Counted from the first letter of the stretch, positions 31,539 to 42,898 are shown. The stretch is 64,000 nt of DNA from Chthoniobacterales bacterium (GCA_014879535.1 JACSRX010000019.1:1-64000), one strand, 5' to 3'. The notes: generated by a model from the letters alone, not told the origin. Program-made: numbers and translations.

Positions 31539-32725
31539 GGAGGAAGAATGGCATCGTAAACGCGGTTGATGCGCCCGATCCAGAGATCCTTCGAGTAGTG
31601 CGTCGCCAGCTTGAGCCGGCCCATCTCCGCCATGGCGGTGCGCACCGTGGCATCGGACAACATCCGCGTGATGGCGCGGGCCAGCTCCGCGGCATCTCCA
31701 AGGGGAACCTTCAGGCCATCCACGCCCTGTTCCACAATGTCGGACAAACCCCCTGCATCCGACACCACCGCGGGGCGTCCGCGCTCCCAAGCCTCGAAAA
31801 CGACCGTGGGCAGAGGGTCCTGCCAGATCGAAGGCACGACGGAAAATGCCGCCCGGCGCCAGAGCTCCTCCTGCCGATCCCTGGAAACGAACCCGAGGAA
31901 CTCGACCCGCGGGATTCCCTCGGCGGCAACCTTCGCCCGCAAAGCATCGCCCTCCGGTCCGTCGCCCGCCAGCAGCAGGCGCGCCTGCCCCGTCTCCGCC
32001 GCTTTCCAGGCATCCAGCAGCACCGAAGCCCCCTTTTCCTTGGACAATCGGCCGAGAAAAAGGACATCGCGCCCCGGCTCGGCGATGCGGAGTTCCTCCG
32101 CGGGCTCGAAGAAATGGGGAACAATATGGATGCGGTCGGCGGGAATCCCCATGCGCACATGGAGATCCTTCTGGGCCCGGCTGAGGGCAACCCATGCCGA
32201 GACCTTCCGGAACACCCCGAGTGCCCGCAGGCGCATGAGCACCAGACCCATCCATCCGCTGGCCGCCCGGCTGTCACGCCAGCATCCGGTCACGGCGGCC
32301 TTCGTGAAATTTCCGCGGATGCAGGACGTGCATGTCTCCCCGTGGTTGAGGAAATAGCCGTTCGTGCAGGACATGCGGTAATTGTGGAGATACTGCACAA
32401 CGGGAATTCCACGGCGGAAGGCGGCCGCGTAAACCGAGGGCGACATGGCAGGGAACACGTTGTGGATCTGCCACAGGTCAAAGCGCCCGACGGCCTGGTA
32501 GCGTGCGAGCCGTCGCGTGATCACCGGGTTGTGCATGCTCATCGCCGCAGCTGCCGCCATGTCCTCGATGCCGCGTTTCCCCAGAAGATCCTCGCTCGAT
32601 GTGGTGAAATACTCCACATCGGCCACCTGCTGCAGGGTGTCTCCGATCCGGAAGACGCTTCCCTGCTCACCGCCGTATTCGAGATAGCGGTTGAAAATCT
32701 GCAGGACTTTCCGGCGCGGCTTCAC
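31535..32725 (-). CDS. Family 4 glycosyltransferase
   Basis: FNRYLEYGGEQGSVFRIGDTL, VLFLGRLSKEKGASVLLDAWK; GTG start overlapping upstream stop (GTGA). Confidence 0.9.
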   Translation of the reverse strand: MKPRRKVLQIFNRYLEYGGEQGSVFRIGDTLQQVADVEYFTTSSEDLLGKRGIEDMAAAAAMSMHNPVITRRLARYQAVGRFDLWQIHNVFPAMSPSVYAAAFRRGIPVVQYLHNYRMSCTNGYFLNHGETCTSCIRGNFTKAAVTGCWRDSRAASGWMGLVLMRLRALGVFRKVSAWVALSRAQKDLHVRMGIPADRIHIVPHFFEPAEELRIAEPGRDVLFLGRLSKEKGASVLLDAWKAAETGQARLLLAGDGPEGDALRAKVAAEGIPRVEFLGFVSRDRQEELWRRAAFSVVPSIWQDPLPTVVFEAWERGRPAVVSDAGGLSDIVEQGVDGLKVPLGDAAELARAITRMLSDATVRTAMAEMGRLKLATHYSKDLWIGRINRVYDAILPP

Positions 32726-33519
32726 GGGACCGGGGGGACTCCGAATTTTCCGGCGAACCAGGACCGTTTGGCCTCCGGCACCCGCGCTCCGGGTTGCAGC
32801 CACGGAAACATCTCATGCGGCAGATCCGGCTTGCGCACGACCGCGGCCAGATTGTTGCTGGTCACGGGGCCGAACATGTCGAGCAACCGCAGCAAGGGGG
32901 CGGCCAGCATGACGAGCATCAAGGGCAGCCTGTTGCGCCTCGCGCGCAATTGCCGCCACGGAATGCGCGTGCGGTAATAAAAATTGAAAGTGTGCGGTCC
33001 GAATGGCGCGGCGCAGTTGATGGTCTGCCGGATCTCCTGGGCCGTGAAACGATACACCCAGTTCGGAACCGAAGTGTTGCGCCAACCGGCGCACCGCAGC
33101 CCGTTGTCCGCCACGGCGGCGAACTCGTAGGTCTGCCCGATGCCCAAGCGGCGCCCCGTGCGCGTCACAAAATTGTCCGCCGGTTCGAACAGGATGATGC
33201 ATTTTGAGGCCACCCTGTGCATCTCCAGCAACCCCCGGTGCGGCGACGCGCAATGGTGCAGCCCCGAGTGGACGATCACCGCATCGAATGATCCGTCCGC
33301 ATGCGCCAAGTTCTCCACGTCCACGGCGACATCGCCGCTGATGTTCGACATTTCGAAGTTCGTCAGCCCCGCCCGGCGAAGCGAGGCATCGTCCTTGGGT
33401 CCGCCGCATACGACCAGCACGCGGTCATCGGGACGCAGCGCACCGTCGCGAAGCGCCGACTGCAGCACGGAGACGTAGAAGGCGTCGCTCCCGGCTTGGG
33501 ACTGTTCAGACCGGGGCAT
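32722..33519 (-). CDS. Class I SAM-dependent methyltransferase
   Basis: VLVVCGGPKDDASLRRAG, FDAVIVHSGLHHCASPHRGLLEMHRVAS. Confidence 0.8.
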   Translation of the reverse strand: MPRSEQSQAGSDAFYVSVLQSALRDGALRPDDRVLVVCGGPKDDASLRRAGLTNFEMSNISGDVAVDVENLAHADGSFDAVIVHSGLHHCASPHRGLLEMHRVASKCIILFEPADNFVTRTGRRLGIGQTYEFAAVADNGLRCAGWRNTSVPNWVYRFTAQEIRQTINCAAPFGPHTFNFYYRTRIPWRQLRARRNRLPLMLVMLAAPLLRLLDMFGPVTSNNLAAVVRKPDLPHEMFPWLQPGARVPEAKRSWFAGKFGVPPVP

Positions 33520-34390
33520 GGGGTTTCGCGGTCGAGGGCCATGTCCATCCCAGACGGGGCGCCTCGAAGTGCCGCCGTTGCAGCGGATCGGACAGCGTGA
33601 AGAGGCTGTAGATCATCCTGCGCCGAACATAGGCGCCGGAGGCCAGTTTGCGAGCCCCGTGGAGGCATCGGGCGGCCAACCGGCCAGACGGCGATTGCAT
33701 CCTGCGCGTCCGTTCGAATTCATGGTCCGCCGTGGAACTGGCACCGAGGTTGTCGCCCAGGAAGGTGAAGGCCGCAAGGGGCCGCCGCAGGCAATGCATG
33801 CGCCTCTTCCCTTCCAGCAAGCGGCGGATCCACAGGAGGTCGCCGACCACTTTCCATTCGGGATCGAACAAGATGCCGTCCTCGACAATGGACCGGCGGA
33901 AAAACGTGCTGCAGGAAAGCGTGTTCAATGTGGCCCCGGAAAGATGGCGCAATGTCGGCACATAAGGACGCCAATAGCACATGGCATTCCCCTCGCGATC
34001 AACCACAAGGGCATCTCCGAAGACAACCTCGCATGCAACCTCCCTGCGGAAATGCCCCGCCACGCCCTCCAAGGCACCCGGAAGCAACTGCTCGTCGCAG
34101 TTCAGGTAGGAGCAGACGCCGCCGGTCGCGACATGCAGCCCTTTGTTGATTGCATCATACATCCCCTTGTCCGGCCCGACCTCGAAGCGCAGGCGGTAGC
34201 CCGGACAGTCGGGAAAGCGATGGCGCATTGCCCGGACAAACTCCTCCATGCCGGAGGAGCCTCCGTCGCACACGATGTGCTCGACGCCGCCCTCCACCGT
34301 TTGGTCGGCCACCGAGGCGATGCAGAGCTCCAGCCAGGACAATTGGCCGAAGCTCGGCGTAACCACACTGAATGCAGGGAATCCGGACAT
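33506..34390 (-). CDS. Family 2 glycosyltransferase
   Basis: FSVVTPSFGQLSWLELCIASV, HIVCDGGSSG, GPDKGMYDAINKGL. Confidence 0.9.
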   Translation of the reverse strand: MSGFPAFSVVTPSFGQLSWLELCIASVADQTVEGGVEHIVCDGGSSGMEEFVRAMRHRFPDCPGYRLRFEVGPDKGMYDAINKGLHVATGGVCSYLNCDEQLLPGALEGVAGHFRREVACEVVFGDALVVDREGNAMCYWRPYVPTLRHLSGATLNTLSCSTFFRRSIVEDGILFDPEWKVVGDLLWIRRLLEGKRRMHCLRRPLAAFTFLGDNLGASSTADHEFERTRRMQSPSGRLAARCLHGARKLASGAYVRRRMIYSLFTLSDPLQRRHFEAPRLGWTWPSTAKPHAPV

Positions 34391-34503
34391 TCGGTGATCT
34401 CAGGATCGCACAGCGGAATCGGCAACGCCGACAACCAACTCTTTCATCGGGAAATTCTGCCCCGGGCGACCACCGAGGTCGAGCGCGCGGCGGCAGTCCG
34501 GGA

Positions 34504-35274
34504 CTAACGGGCCGGGAGCGCCCCCGGGAAGACCGGTTCGAGGGCGGAGGTGCGCACCCAACCATCCACACCGATCGGCAGACGAACCAGCGACCAATCC
34601 TCGCGGGCGGCAATGACGCGAACCGGCGTGCCGGGGGGAAGGTCGGCCAGCTTCTGTGCATTGTCCGCGGGTGTGCTCCGGGCGTCCGCGGCATCCCCGA
34701 TGACCATCGCGGTCTGGGCGAGGGCGATGCGTGAATCTCCGGCCCAGGAAATCGCCGCCGCCGTCGCGCCGGCAATCGCCACCAGCGCGCCGAGGACAGC
34801 CACCCCCGGGCGGCGGCGGGCCGAAAACACCGCGAAAACAACCAGGCCGAGACCGATCCAGAACAAGATGCTGCCAAGCAGGGCCAGAAGATCGAAGGAA
34901 ATGTATTGGCCCACAATCTCGGCCGCTCCGAGCCCCGGTGCCGGGACGCCCAACTTGTCAAAGGTATGTTCGAGGCTGCTGCGCGCCGCCGTGTTGCCGG
35001 GATCGAGGGCGAGCGCCCGGCGGTAGCTTATGGCGGCCGGGACATGGCGCCCCATGCGGAACTCGGCGTGCCCGAGGTTCAAATACACGGAAGGGTCGCG
35101 CGACCCGGCCTTGACCAGTTGCTCGTAGCCGTCGCGCGCCGCCTCATACGAGCCGTCGGCATACTCGCGGTTGGCCCGATCAAAGATCTCCTCTTCCGTC
35201 AGGTCCGGCTCCTGCGCAGACACGCCCGCGCAAACCAGACCCGCAACAATCGCAATGATGAATGCTCTAACCAT
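34504..35274 (-). CDS. batE: BatE-like TPR/SH3 protein
   Basis: Signal peptide, TPR (YEQLVKAGSRDPSVYLNLGHAEFRMGRHVPAAISYRRAL), TM pair, SH3-like C-terminus; Bat operon context. Confidence 0.75.
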   Translation of the reverse strand: MVRAFIIAIVAGLVCAGVSAQEPDLTEEEIFDRANREYADGSYEAARDGYEQLVKAGSRDPSVYLNLGHAEFRMGRHVPAAISYRRALALDPGNTAARSSLEHTFDKLGVPAPGLGAAEIVGQYISFDLLALLGSILFWIGLGLVVFAVFSARRRPGVAVLGALVAIAGATAAAISWAGDSRIALAQTAMVIGDAADARSTPADNAQKLADLPPGTPVRVIAAREDWSLVRLPIGVDGWVRTSALEPVFPGALPAR

Positions 35275-37165
35275 GATTCGAGGCGAATTTTTCCAGCAAT
35301 GCAGATACCCTGTGCTTCTCATCCCGGTCCAGCGGCCCGGCGCCCCCACCGCCGTATTTCAATTCATCGCGCCGAGCGAGAACCGATTGCAACTCGAGCC
35401 TCTCGACGGGGTCGGTGACCCTTCGCTCCAGCGCCTCGACGGGATCGACGAGGGCCGCCGGACGATCATCAAGCAGGGCGAGGCGCGCCTGCACGAATTG
35501 CGCCGCGGCATGGTAGAAGTCGGCGCGGTCTGCCGCCTGCTGCCATGCGGCCCGTGTTTGTCTCAGCACCGACTCCAACTCCGCGGTGCGCGCACTTTTC
35601 CGGGCCCGCCGCCGTTGCCAGATCAGGAGCGGGACGAAAACCAGCAACACAAGAAGCATGGCCGCCTGAAGGAACAGGAACCAACCTGCGCCAAGCCACG
35701 GCGCGAAGTCCCCCTTCGCCCCCGCCAGCACGGATGCGGAAAGCGCAATATCGTCCGCACGCCCGGTCGGCGCCGCCGGTGTTCCTGATGGCCGTCCCTG
35801 CTGGGATGACGGACCGGTTGACACATTCTGCGCCGAAGCGGCTGCTCCCGAACCGGCTGCCGTCACCGCCACGGGGTCGGCGGTCAGTGTGAAATATTCC
35901 TTCTTCAACGGATCGAAGTAGGAGAACTCGGCCCCCGGTGTCGCCGAACGCTCGGTCTTCGCCACCATGCTGAAATCGAACGTCTTCGTTCCCCCGTAGC
36001 CGATGGCGTCCGCCGCCGCGAATTTTTCCTTCGGCGCGTAGGTCCGCCAGTCGTCCTCATCAATCAACACGGGAGGACTGATCGCATCGAAGTTGCCGCG
36101 CCCCTCGAGGGAGAGCTGGAGGGTGACAGGCTCCCCCGCCTTGGCGGATTTCGGACTGGCGGAAGCCTGCATGGTGAACTGCCCGATCGCCCCCGCGAAG
36201 TTTTCGGGACGTCCCTCTCTGGGGAGGGGATTGACCTGCAGCGAACGCGAAGTCGTTCTGGCCTCGACATTCTCGACACGCCCCATTCCCGGCATCGGGA
36301 AGTTCTGGAAAAACTGGTCGAAGAACGGGTCGATTCCCGCAGGCGCCCCCGGCGCGATCATCCGCCCCTCCATCGTGGCCACCGGAATCTCGATCTCGCC
36401 GGTCTTCACCGGGGTGATCGCGCTGCGGAACGTGACGACATTGTAGGGCACATCGTCGATGTATTGCTCGGTCTGCTCGGGCTCGGTGAGGGAGGCCGCC
36501 GTGAAGCCGTCGCCCCCGAATGTCGGGCGCTGCAGGTTGTCAAACTGGATATCCGCACGAAAATGGAAACGCAGTTCGACCGGCACAACCTCGCCGACGT
36601 AGGCCGATTTCGCGCCCATCACAAGTTCCCCGAAATACGGCGCGGGCTCGCCATTGCCGGTTCTCGGCGGTGCGGAACGTCCGGGCGCCTGCTGCCGCTG
36701 CGGTGCGCGCGAAGGCGGAATGACCTGCTGCGGGATCACCTGCCGGGGCACACCCGCGGGAGGCGGCATGTAGCCGCCTGCGCCGCTCACCTGCAGTTCT
36801 GCGGGCTGCGTGCGCACCTGCCTTCCCCCGGCCTGCACGGCGAATCCGGGGATGGTGAAATTTCCCGGGCGGTTGGGGATGACCGTGTAAGCATAGATCA
36901 TCGCCGACGCCGTCTGGAGGTTGACGATCTCGACGCGGCGCGAAGTTCCGCTCAACCGGATATCCAGGCCGTCCACCATGATCGACCGCGGCATGTCCTT
37001 CGGCGTGTCGGTGTTGATGAATTGGTATTGCAACTGCACGGGCATGCCGACCTGCGCCGTGGGCGAACTCAGGCTGGTCACCACCTCGGCCCGAACCGCA
37101 CCCGCGGCGAGCACACCCCAGGCGGCAATGATTGAAAACACCCGCAGGGGGAAATTCATCCTCAT
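35267..37165 (-). CDS. batD: BatD-like protein (oxygen tolerance family)
   Basis: Signal peptide; VVTSLSSPTAQVGMPVQLQYQFINTD; GEIEIPVATMEG; C-terminal TM. Confidence 0.85.
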   Translation of the reverse strand: MRMNFPLRVFSIIAAWGVLAAGAVRAEVVTSLSSPTAQVGMPVQLQYQFINTDTPKDMPRSIMVDGLDIRLSGTSRRVEIVNLQTASAMIYAYTVIPNRPGNFTIPGFAVQAGGRQVRTQPAELQVSGAGGYMPPPAGVPRQVIPQQVIPPSRAPQRQQAPGRSAPPRTGNGEPAPYFGELVMGAKSAYVGEVVPVELRFHFRADIQFDNLQRPTFGGDGFTAASLTEPEQTEQYIDDVPYNVVTFRSAITPVKTGEIEIPVATMEGRMIAPGAPAGIDPFFDQFFQNFPMPGMGRVENVEARTTSRSLQVNPLPREGRPENFAGAIGQFTMQASASPKSAKAGEPVTLQLSLEGRGNFDAISPPVLIDEDDWRTYAPKEKFAAADAIGYGGTKTFDFSMVAKTERSATPGAEFSYFDPLKKEYFTLTADPVAVTAAGSGAAASAQNVSTGPSSQQGRPSGTPAAPTGRADDIALSASVLAGAKGDFAPWLGAGWFLFLQAAMLLVLLVFVPLLIWQRRRARKSARTAELESVLRQTRAAWQQAADRADFYHAAAQFVQARLALLDDRPAALVDPVEALERRVTDPVERLELQSVLARRDELKYGGGGAGPLDRDEKHRVSALLEKFASNHG

Positions 37166-37172
37166 GGCTGTC

Positions 37173-39422
37173 TTACCAGTCTCTCGAGACATCTTGCAAA
37201 TTTCTCCGTTCAAGCAGATTCACCTGTTCCTCCTCACTCTGCAAGGCGCGCAACAAAGCGCGCGCCTGCGAAGAACTCATCCGGCCATCCTGCTCCTCTT
37301 CGGCTTCGCCTGCGGCGACCGCTTCATCTCCCGGGCCTTCGCCTTGATTGTCCGGCTGTGCTCCGCGGAGTTCGCCTTCCTTCTTTTCCCCGGACTGCTC
37401 CGGAACCGGTTCCGGCTCGTCCCCGGATTGGCCGGATTGCGGGTTGGCATTCGAAGGACGCCCGTCTTGGCGGGGTTCGGGTTTCCGCTCGTTCTCACCC
37501 TGTTGTTCCTCCCCCTTGCCTTCTTCGGACTCATTTCCTTTCTGTTCTTCCGGGCCCTCCTGAGGCTGTTGATCCTTTCCGCCGGATGGCCCTTCCTTTT
37601 GCTGCTCCTTCGGTTGTCCGCCTTCTCCTTCTTTCTGCTGGTCCTGCGGCTGTTGCTGACCCTGACCATCCTGCTTTTGGTCTTTCTGCTCTTGCGATTG
37701 GTCCCCCTTCTGCCCGTCCTGTTTGCCACCCTCGGATTGCTGCTGCTGATCCTTGGACTGCCCGTTCTGCTGATCCTGCTTCTCATCCTGACCACCACCG
37801 GACGGCTGTTGCTCCTGCTTGTCGCCGCCCTTGTCTTTGTCCTGATCCCCCTTTTGCTGGTCCTTCTGTTTGTCCTGCTGCCCGCCTCCGGATTGCTGCT
37901 GCTGGTTTTGGTCCTGCTTCTGATCCTGCTTCTGCTGGTCTTGTTGCTGATCTTGCTTTTTTTCCTCTTCCTGCTGCTTTTCCAGTTCCTTGAGCAGCTT
38001 CTCCACATGCTCCTTGTTTTCCTTGGCATCGGTGTAGCCGGGGCGTGTCTTCATCGCCGCCTCATACTTGGCGATGGCGTCCTTCCAATCGGTGATCTTT
38101 TTGGCTTTGTCCTGCTGACCTTCCCCCTGACGGAACAGCGTGTTTCCGAGATTGAACTCGGCGGCTGAACGCAACGCGGGATCCTCCGCGAGCATCGCGC
38201 GGGAAAAATACTCCGAGGCCTTGTTGTAATCCTTGAGACGGTAGGCGGCCGTGCCGGCGTTGAGTTGGAGGCCCGGCGCATTCGGTTCCATCTTGAGCCG
38301 CTGCTCGAATGCCGCGCGCGCTGCCTCGTAGTTCCCCTGCTCGTAAGCGGACACGCCATCCGCAGACGCCCATGCCGGGGGAATGGAGAAGAGCCACAGG
38401 GCCAATGCACCCGCCGCGACCACCGGACGCCGCCGTCGCTCCCCCACCAGCGCCTGCAGGAAAAGAAGGCCGATCGCAACCCCGAGCGGCCACTGGTAGC
38501 GTTCGATCGGACGCCGCGAACTGTTCGTTGTGATGTCCGATTCGGACAATTTGCCGATGCCGTCCACCGAAAGCCTCCGCGCCGCATTCTCGTCCAATGG
38601 CGCGTAAAATCCTCCCGCGGCCTCGGCGATCTCCGCCATGCGCGTTTCGTCGAGTCGCGACTGCACGACTTTCCCGGAGGCGTCGCGCACGAACTCGCCG
38701 CCACCGATCGGGATCTCCGACCCCTCGGCGGATCCCACACCAACCGTGAATATCCGGATGCCGGCCTCGCCGGCACTTCTTGCCGCGGCGATGCCGTCCG
38801 CATCGAGTTCCTCGCCGTCGGAAATGATGATCAGCGCCCGCGAGAAGCCCTCCGCCTTCCCGAAAGCCTCCTCCGCCATCCGGATGGCCGCCGCGATGTT
38901 GGTGCCTCCCTTGGGGATCACCGTGGTGTCCAACTCGTCGAGCGCGGCCAGCACCGCGCCATGATCAAGCGTAAGCGGCGCCTGCAGGAATGCCGAACCC
39001 GCGAAGGCGACCAACCCCACGCGGTCGGAACCCAGTTCGCCGATCAAATCCTCGGCAAGCAGTTTCGCGCGTTGCAGCCGGGACGGAGCCACGTCGGGCG
39101 CCAGCATGGAACGAGAAACATCCATCGCGATGATCACATCGCGGCCGCGGTGCGGAACTTCCAGCGTGTCGTAGCCAAGGCGCGGGCCGGCCAGCGTGAC
39201 AACCAGCAATCCGAGCGCCAGCAGCACGCAGGCCCCGCGGAACAGGCGGCGTCCCGGGCTGGTGCTGCCCGCGAGCAGGACGCGCAGTTTCGGCGCGACG
39301 ATCCGGCCGATCAGGGCGCGTCGCCGCCGCTCCGCCCACCAGAAGAGCGCAACCACCAAGGGCAGCAGCCACAAGGCGTTCAACAGCGCAGGGCGCGCGA
39401 AACTCAGGGCAGACGTCTCCAT
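37173..39422 (-). CDS. BatB-BatC fusion: VWA domain, TPR repeats and Q/K/D/G-rich low-complexity tail
   Basis: DVIIAMDVSRSMLAPDVAPSRLQRAK MIDAS, TPR repeats, then a long QKDQQ-rich segment. Confidence 0.85.
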   Translation of the reverse strand: METSALSFARPALLNALWLLPLVVALFWWAERRRRALIGRIVAPKLRVLLAGSTSPGRRLFRGACVLLALGLLVVTLAGPRLGYDTLEVPHRGRDVIIAMDVSRSMLAPDVAPSRLQRAKLLAEDLIGELGSDRVGLVAFAGSAFLQAPLTLDHGAVLAALDELDTTVIPKGGTNIAAAIRMAEEAFGKAEGFSRALIIISDGEELDADGIAAARSAGEAGIRIFTVGVGSAEGSEIPIGGGEFVRDASGKVVQSRLDETRMAEIAEAAGGFYAPLDENAARRLSVDGIGKLSESDITTNSSRRPIERYQWPLGVAIGLLFLQALVGERRRRPVVAAGALALWLFSIPPAWASADGVSAYEQGNYEAARAAFEQRLKMEPNAPGLQLNAGTAAYRLKDYNKASEYFSRAMLAEDPALRSAAEFNLGNTLFRQGEGQQDKAKKITDWKDAIAKYEAAMKTRPGYTDAKENKEHVEKLLKELEKQQEEEKKQDQQQDQQKQDQKQDQNQQQQSGGGQQDKQKDQQKGDQDKDKGGDKQEQQPSGGGQDEKQDQQNGQSKDQQQQSEGGKQDGQKGDQSQEQKDQKQDGQGQQQPQDQQKEGEGGQPKEQQKEGPSGGKDQQPQEGPEEQKGNESEEGKGEEQQGENERKPEPRQDGRPSNANPQSGQSGDEPEPVPEQSGEKKEGELRGAQPDNQGEGPGDEAVAAGEAEEEQDGRMSSSQARALLRALQSEEEQVNLLERRNLQDVSRDW

Positions 39423-40399
39423 ATCGTTTGACCAAGCAGGGTTTCAACGGCGAGCAGGACGGTCCCTGCCATCACGAACCACGGGAAAAGATCTCGGTAT
39501 TGTTCGACCTTCTGGACCTCGACCTGTGATTTTTCCAACTCGTCGATCTCCGAGAAAATCGACTGCAGGGACTGCGTGTCCGTGGCGCGGAAATAGGACC
39601 CGCCGGTCATGGCTGCGATCTGCTTCAGGATGTCCTCGTCGAACTCGACCGGAATCTGCCGGTAAACCGTGCGGCCGAATTGATCGACAAAGGGGAAAGG
39701 CGCGTTTCCGCGCGTTCCCGATCCGATGGTGTAGACCTTGATTCCCAGCGCCTTCGCCGCCTCGGCCGCCGTGATCGGAGTCACGCGCCCCGCGTTGTTG
39801 TCACCATCGGTCAAGAGAACAACCAGCTTGGACTTCGCCTCCTTGTCCTTGAGGCGGTTCGACGCGGCGGCGAGGGCGGAGCCGATCGCCGTGCCGTCCT
39901 CAACCAGCCCGATGCGCGTGCGGTCGAGGTTGCTGATGAGCCAGTCGTGGTCGAGTGTGAGCGGGCTCACAAGGTAGGGACGCCCCGCGAATGCCACGAT
40001 GCCGATGCGGTCGTTCGGCCGTTCCTGGATGAACTGCTCGGTCACGCGCTTGACCGCCTCGAGACGGTTCGCCCGCTGGCCCCCGATGGTGAAATCCTCC
40101 GCAAGCATCGAGCGGGACACATCGATGACGAGCATGATGTCCACACCGCTCGCCTGCGTGCGTGTGATGGTTTTTCCAAGCTGCGGCCGCGCCAGCGCCA
40201 CGATCAGGAGGATCAACGCGAGATACAGCAGGCCGGTCAGGAAGTCCCCCGCGCGCGATCGGCGGCGCCCGCCGATCTTCGCAACGGTGCGCGTGGTGGA
40301 AAATTTGACGCCGGGAGTGCCGCCGAATCTCCCCTTCAGCCAGGAGAGCGCAGGAATGAGCAGCAGCAGCCAGAGAAAATTCGGCTGCAGGAATGACAT
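39404..40399 (-). CDS. batA: BatA-like VWA domain membrane protein
   Basis: DIMLVIDVSRSMLAEDF MIDAS, VVLLTDGDNNAGRVTPITAAEAAKALGIKVYTIG. Confidence 0.9.
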   Translation of the reverse strand: MSFLQPNFLWLLLLIPALSWLKGRFGGTPGVKFSTTRTVAKIGGRRRSRAGDFLTGLLYLALILLIVALARPQLGKTITRTQASGVDIMLVIDVSRSMLAEDFTIGGQRANRLEAVKRVTEQFIQERPNDRIGIVAFAGRPYLVSPLTLDHDWLISNLDRTRIGLVEDGTAIGSALAAASNRLKDKEAKSKLVVLLTDGDNNAGRVTPITAAEAAKALGIKVYTIGSGTRGNAPFPFVDQFGRTVYRQIPVEFDEDILKQIAAMTGGSYFRATDTQSLQSIFSEIDELEKSQVEVQKVEQYRDLFPWFVMAGTVLLAVETLLGQTIWRRLP

Positions 40400-40409
40400 G
40401 GCGGAGAAA

Positions 40410-40931
40410 TCAGGCAGCAACGGCATCGGCCTCCCTCCCCCTCACAAGATTCTCCGCAAGATCCGTCAGCTCGGCATTGTCGTCACTGGTGGCTTCCGCG
40501 CGGGCGAACTTGATCGCGTCAGCCTTGTCGAGAAAACGCGTGAGCCGCCCGAACCGGTCGTCGTTGAACACCCCGCTCACGCGCGCGGTCTGCAGGAACT
40601 CATACGATGTCTGGGTCGTGGCCGGGAGCCTGTGCTCGCGCCCGAGGAACGTCCGCAGCACGTCGCAGACCATGATGCTGAAATCGTAGGGCGGCGTGGA
40701 CTGCGCCGCGGCCCGCGCGCGGGCCAGCTCGGACAACGCCTGCTCGCGCGCCGTGGGCGGGCGGCGGTTTGCGCGGCGGCGCCACGCCACGAAGGCCCAG
40801 ATGCCCGCACCGAGGAGAAGGACGGAAATCGCCGCTGCCGCAATCATCACGGGCAACGGATAGGGCAGATACCAGACCGGCCCCGCGATTTCGTGGGGCA
40901 GCAGATCGGCATTGGGATCAACGGGCGGCAT
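40410..40931 (-). CDS. DUF4381-like membrane protein of the Bat operon
   Basis: Single TM; LRTFLGREHRLPATTQTSYEFL; position between batA and the DUF58 gene. Confidence 0.65.
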   Translation of the reverse strand: MPPVDPNADLLPHEIAGPVWYLPYPLPVMIAAAAISVLLLGAGIWAFVAWRRRANRRPPTAREQALSELARARAAAQSTPPYDFSIMVCDVLRTFLGREHRLPATTQTSYEFLQTARVSGVFNDDRFGRLTRFLDKADAIKFARAEATSDDNAELTDLAENLVRGREADAVAA

Positions 40932-40935
40932 GGAA

Positions 40936-41823
40936 TCAGGCGCTGAGCTGGCGCTGCTCGCGCCGGTCGAAGAAGGCGCGCAGCACGTGCAGGTAATCCT
41001 CGTTGGTGTGAAGCGGGATCATGTCGATGCCCAGCTTGCGGAATTCCTGGTCGATGGCCTTCTTCCGCCGCTCTTCGAGGGCGAGGTAGGCCCCGCGCAG
41101 CGCCCGGCTCGACGTGTTGACGTCGATCTGCTCGCCGGTTTCCGGATCCTCCAGCGTCACGATGCCCACATCGGGAAGATCCTCCTCGCCCGGATCGACC
41201 ACCGGAATCGCGATGAGGTCGTGCCGGCGGCTGGTCACGGCCAGAGGACGAGAGTAACCCTCGTCGAGGAAGTCGGAGATGAGGAAGACCACCGCGCGGC
41301 GCGTGACCACCTTGTTCAGGTATTCCAGCGCGGCGGTGAGGTTGGTTCCGCGTCGCTTCGGCTGGAAATAGAGCATCTCGCGGATCAGGCGCAGGGTGTG
41401 CAGGCGCCCCTTCTTCGGATGGATGAAAAGTTCCACCTCGTCGGTGAAAAGCAGGAGGCCCACCTTGTCATTGTTCTGGATGGCGCTGAAGGCGAGGATC
41501 GAGGCCACCTCGGCGGCCAGTTCCCGCTTGCTCGAGCTGACGCTTCCGAAATCGCCCGAGGCACTGACATCCACGACGAGCATCACGGTCAATTCGCGCT
41601 CCTCGGTGAATTTCTTCACGAACGGCGCGTTCATGCGCGCGGTCACGTTCCAGTCGATCGACCGGATCTCGTCGCCGGGGTTGTATTCGCGCACCTCCTC
41701 GAAGTTCATCCCGCGCCCCTTGAACACGCTGTGGTAGGAGCCGGCGAACATCGAGTCCACCAGCCTCCGCGTGCGCAATTCCAAGCGCCGGATCTTTTTG
41801 AGGATTTCCCGGGTTTCCTGCAT
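40936..41823 (-). CDS. DUF58 domain-containing protein
   Basis: YHSVFKGRGMNFEEVREYNPGDEIRSIDWNVTARM signature. Confidence 0.93.
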   Translation of the reverse strand: MQETREILKKIRRLELRTRRLVDSMFAGSYHSVFKGRGMNFEEVREYNPGDEIRSIDWNVTARMNAPFVKKFTEERELTVMLVVDVSASGDFGSVSSSKRELAAEVASILAFSAIQNNDKVGLLLFTDEVELFIHPKKGRLHTLRLIREMLYFQPKRRGTNLTAALEYLNKVVTRRAVVFLISDFLDEGYSRPLAVTSRRHDLIAIPVVDPGEEDLPDVGIVTLEDPETGEQIDVNTSSRALRGAYLALEERRKKAIDQEFRKLGIDMIPLHTNEDYLHVLRAFFDRREQRQLSA

Positions 41824-41908
41824 GGCGGGGAAGTGGTCAGTGTTCAGTTTTCAGTCCTGGGTTGAGCGTCCTGCGCCGTGGTCGCGCGACTGAATACTGA
41901 AGGCTTGC

Positions 41909-42898
<990 letters not shown>

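Noticed and set aside
36921-38168. Leu-rich plus-strand ORF (LLLLVLLLILL...)
   Set aside because: Reverse complement of the Gln/Lys-rich tail of the BatB-BatC protein; not a real transmembrane protein.
41830-41905. Short repeats (cagtgttcagttttcagt / actgaatactgaa) between the DUF58 and moxR genes
   Set aside because: Too short and imperfect to call a CRISPR or defined element; no spacer-repeat periodicity.
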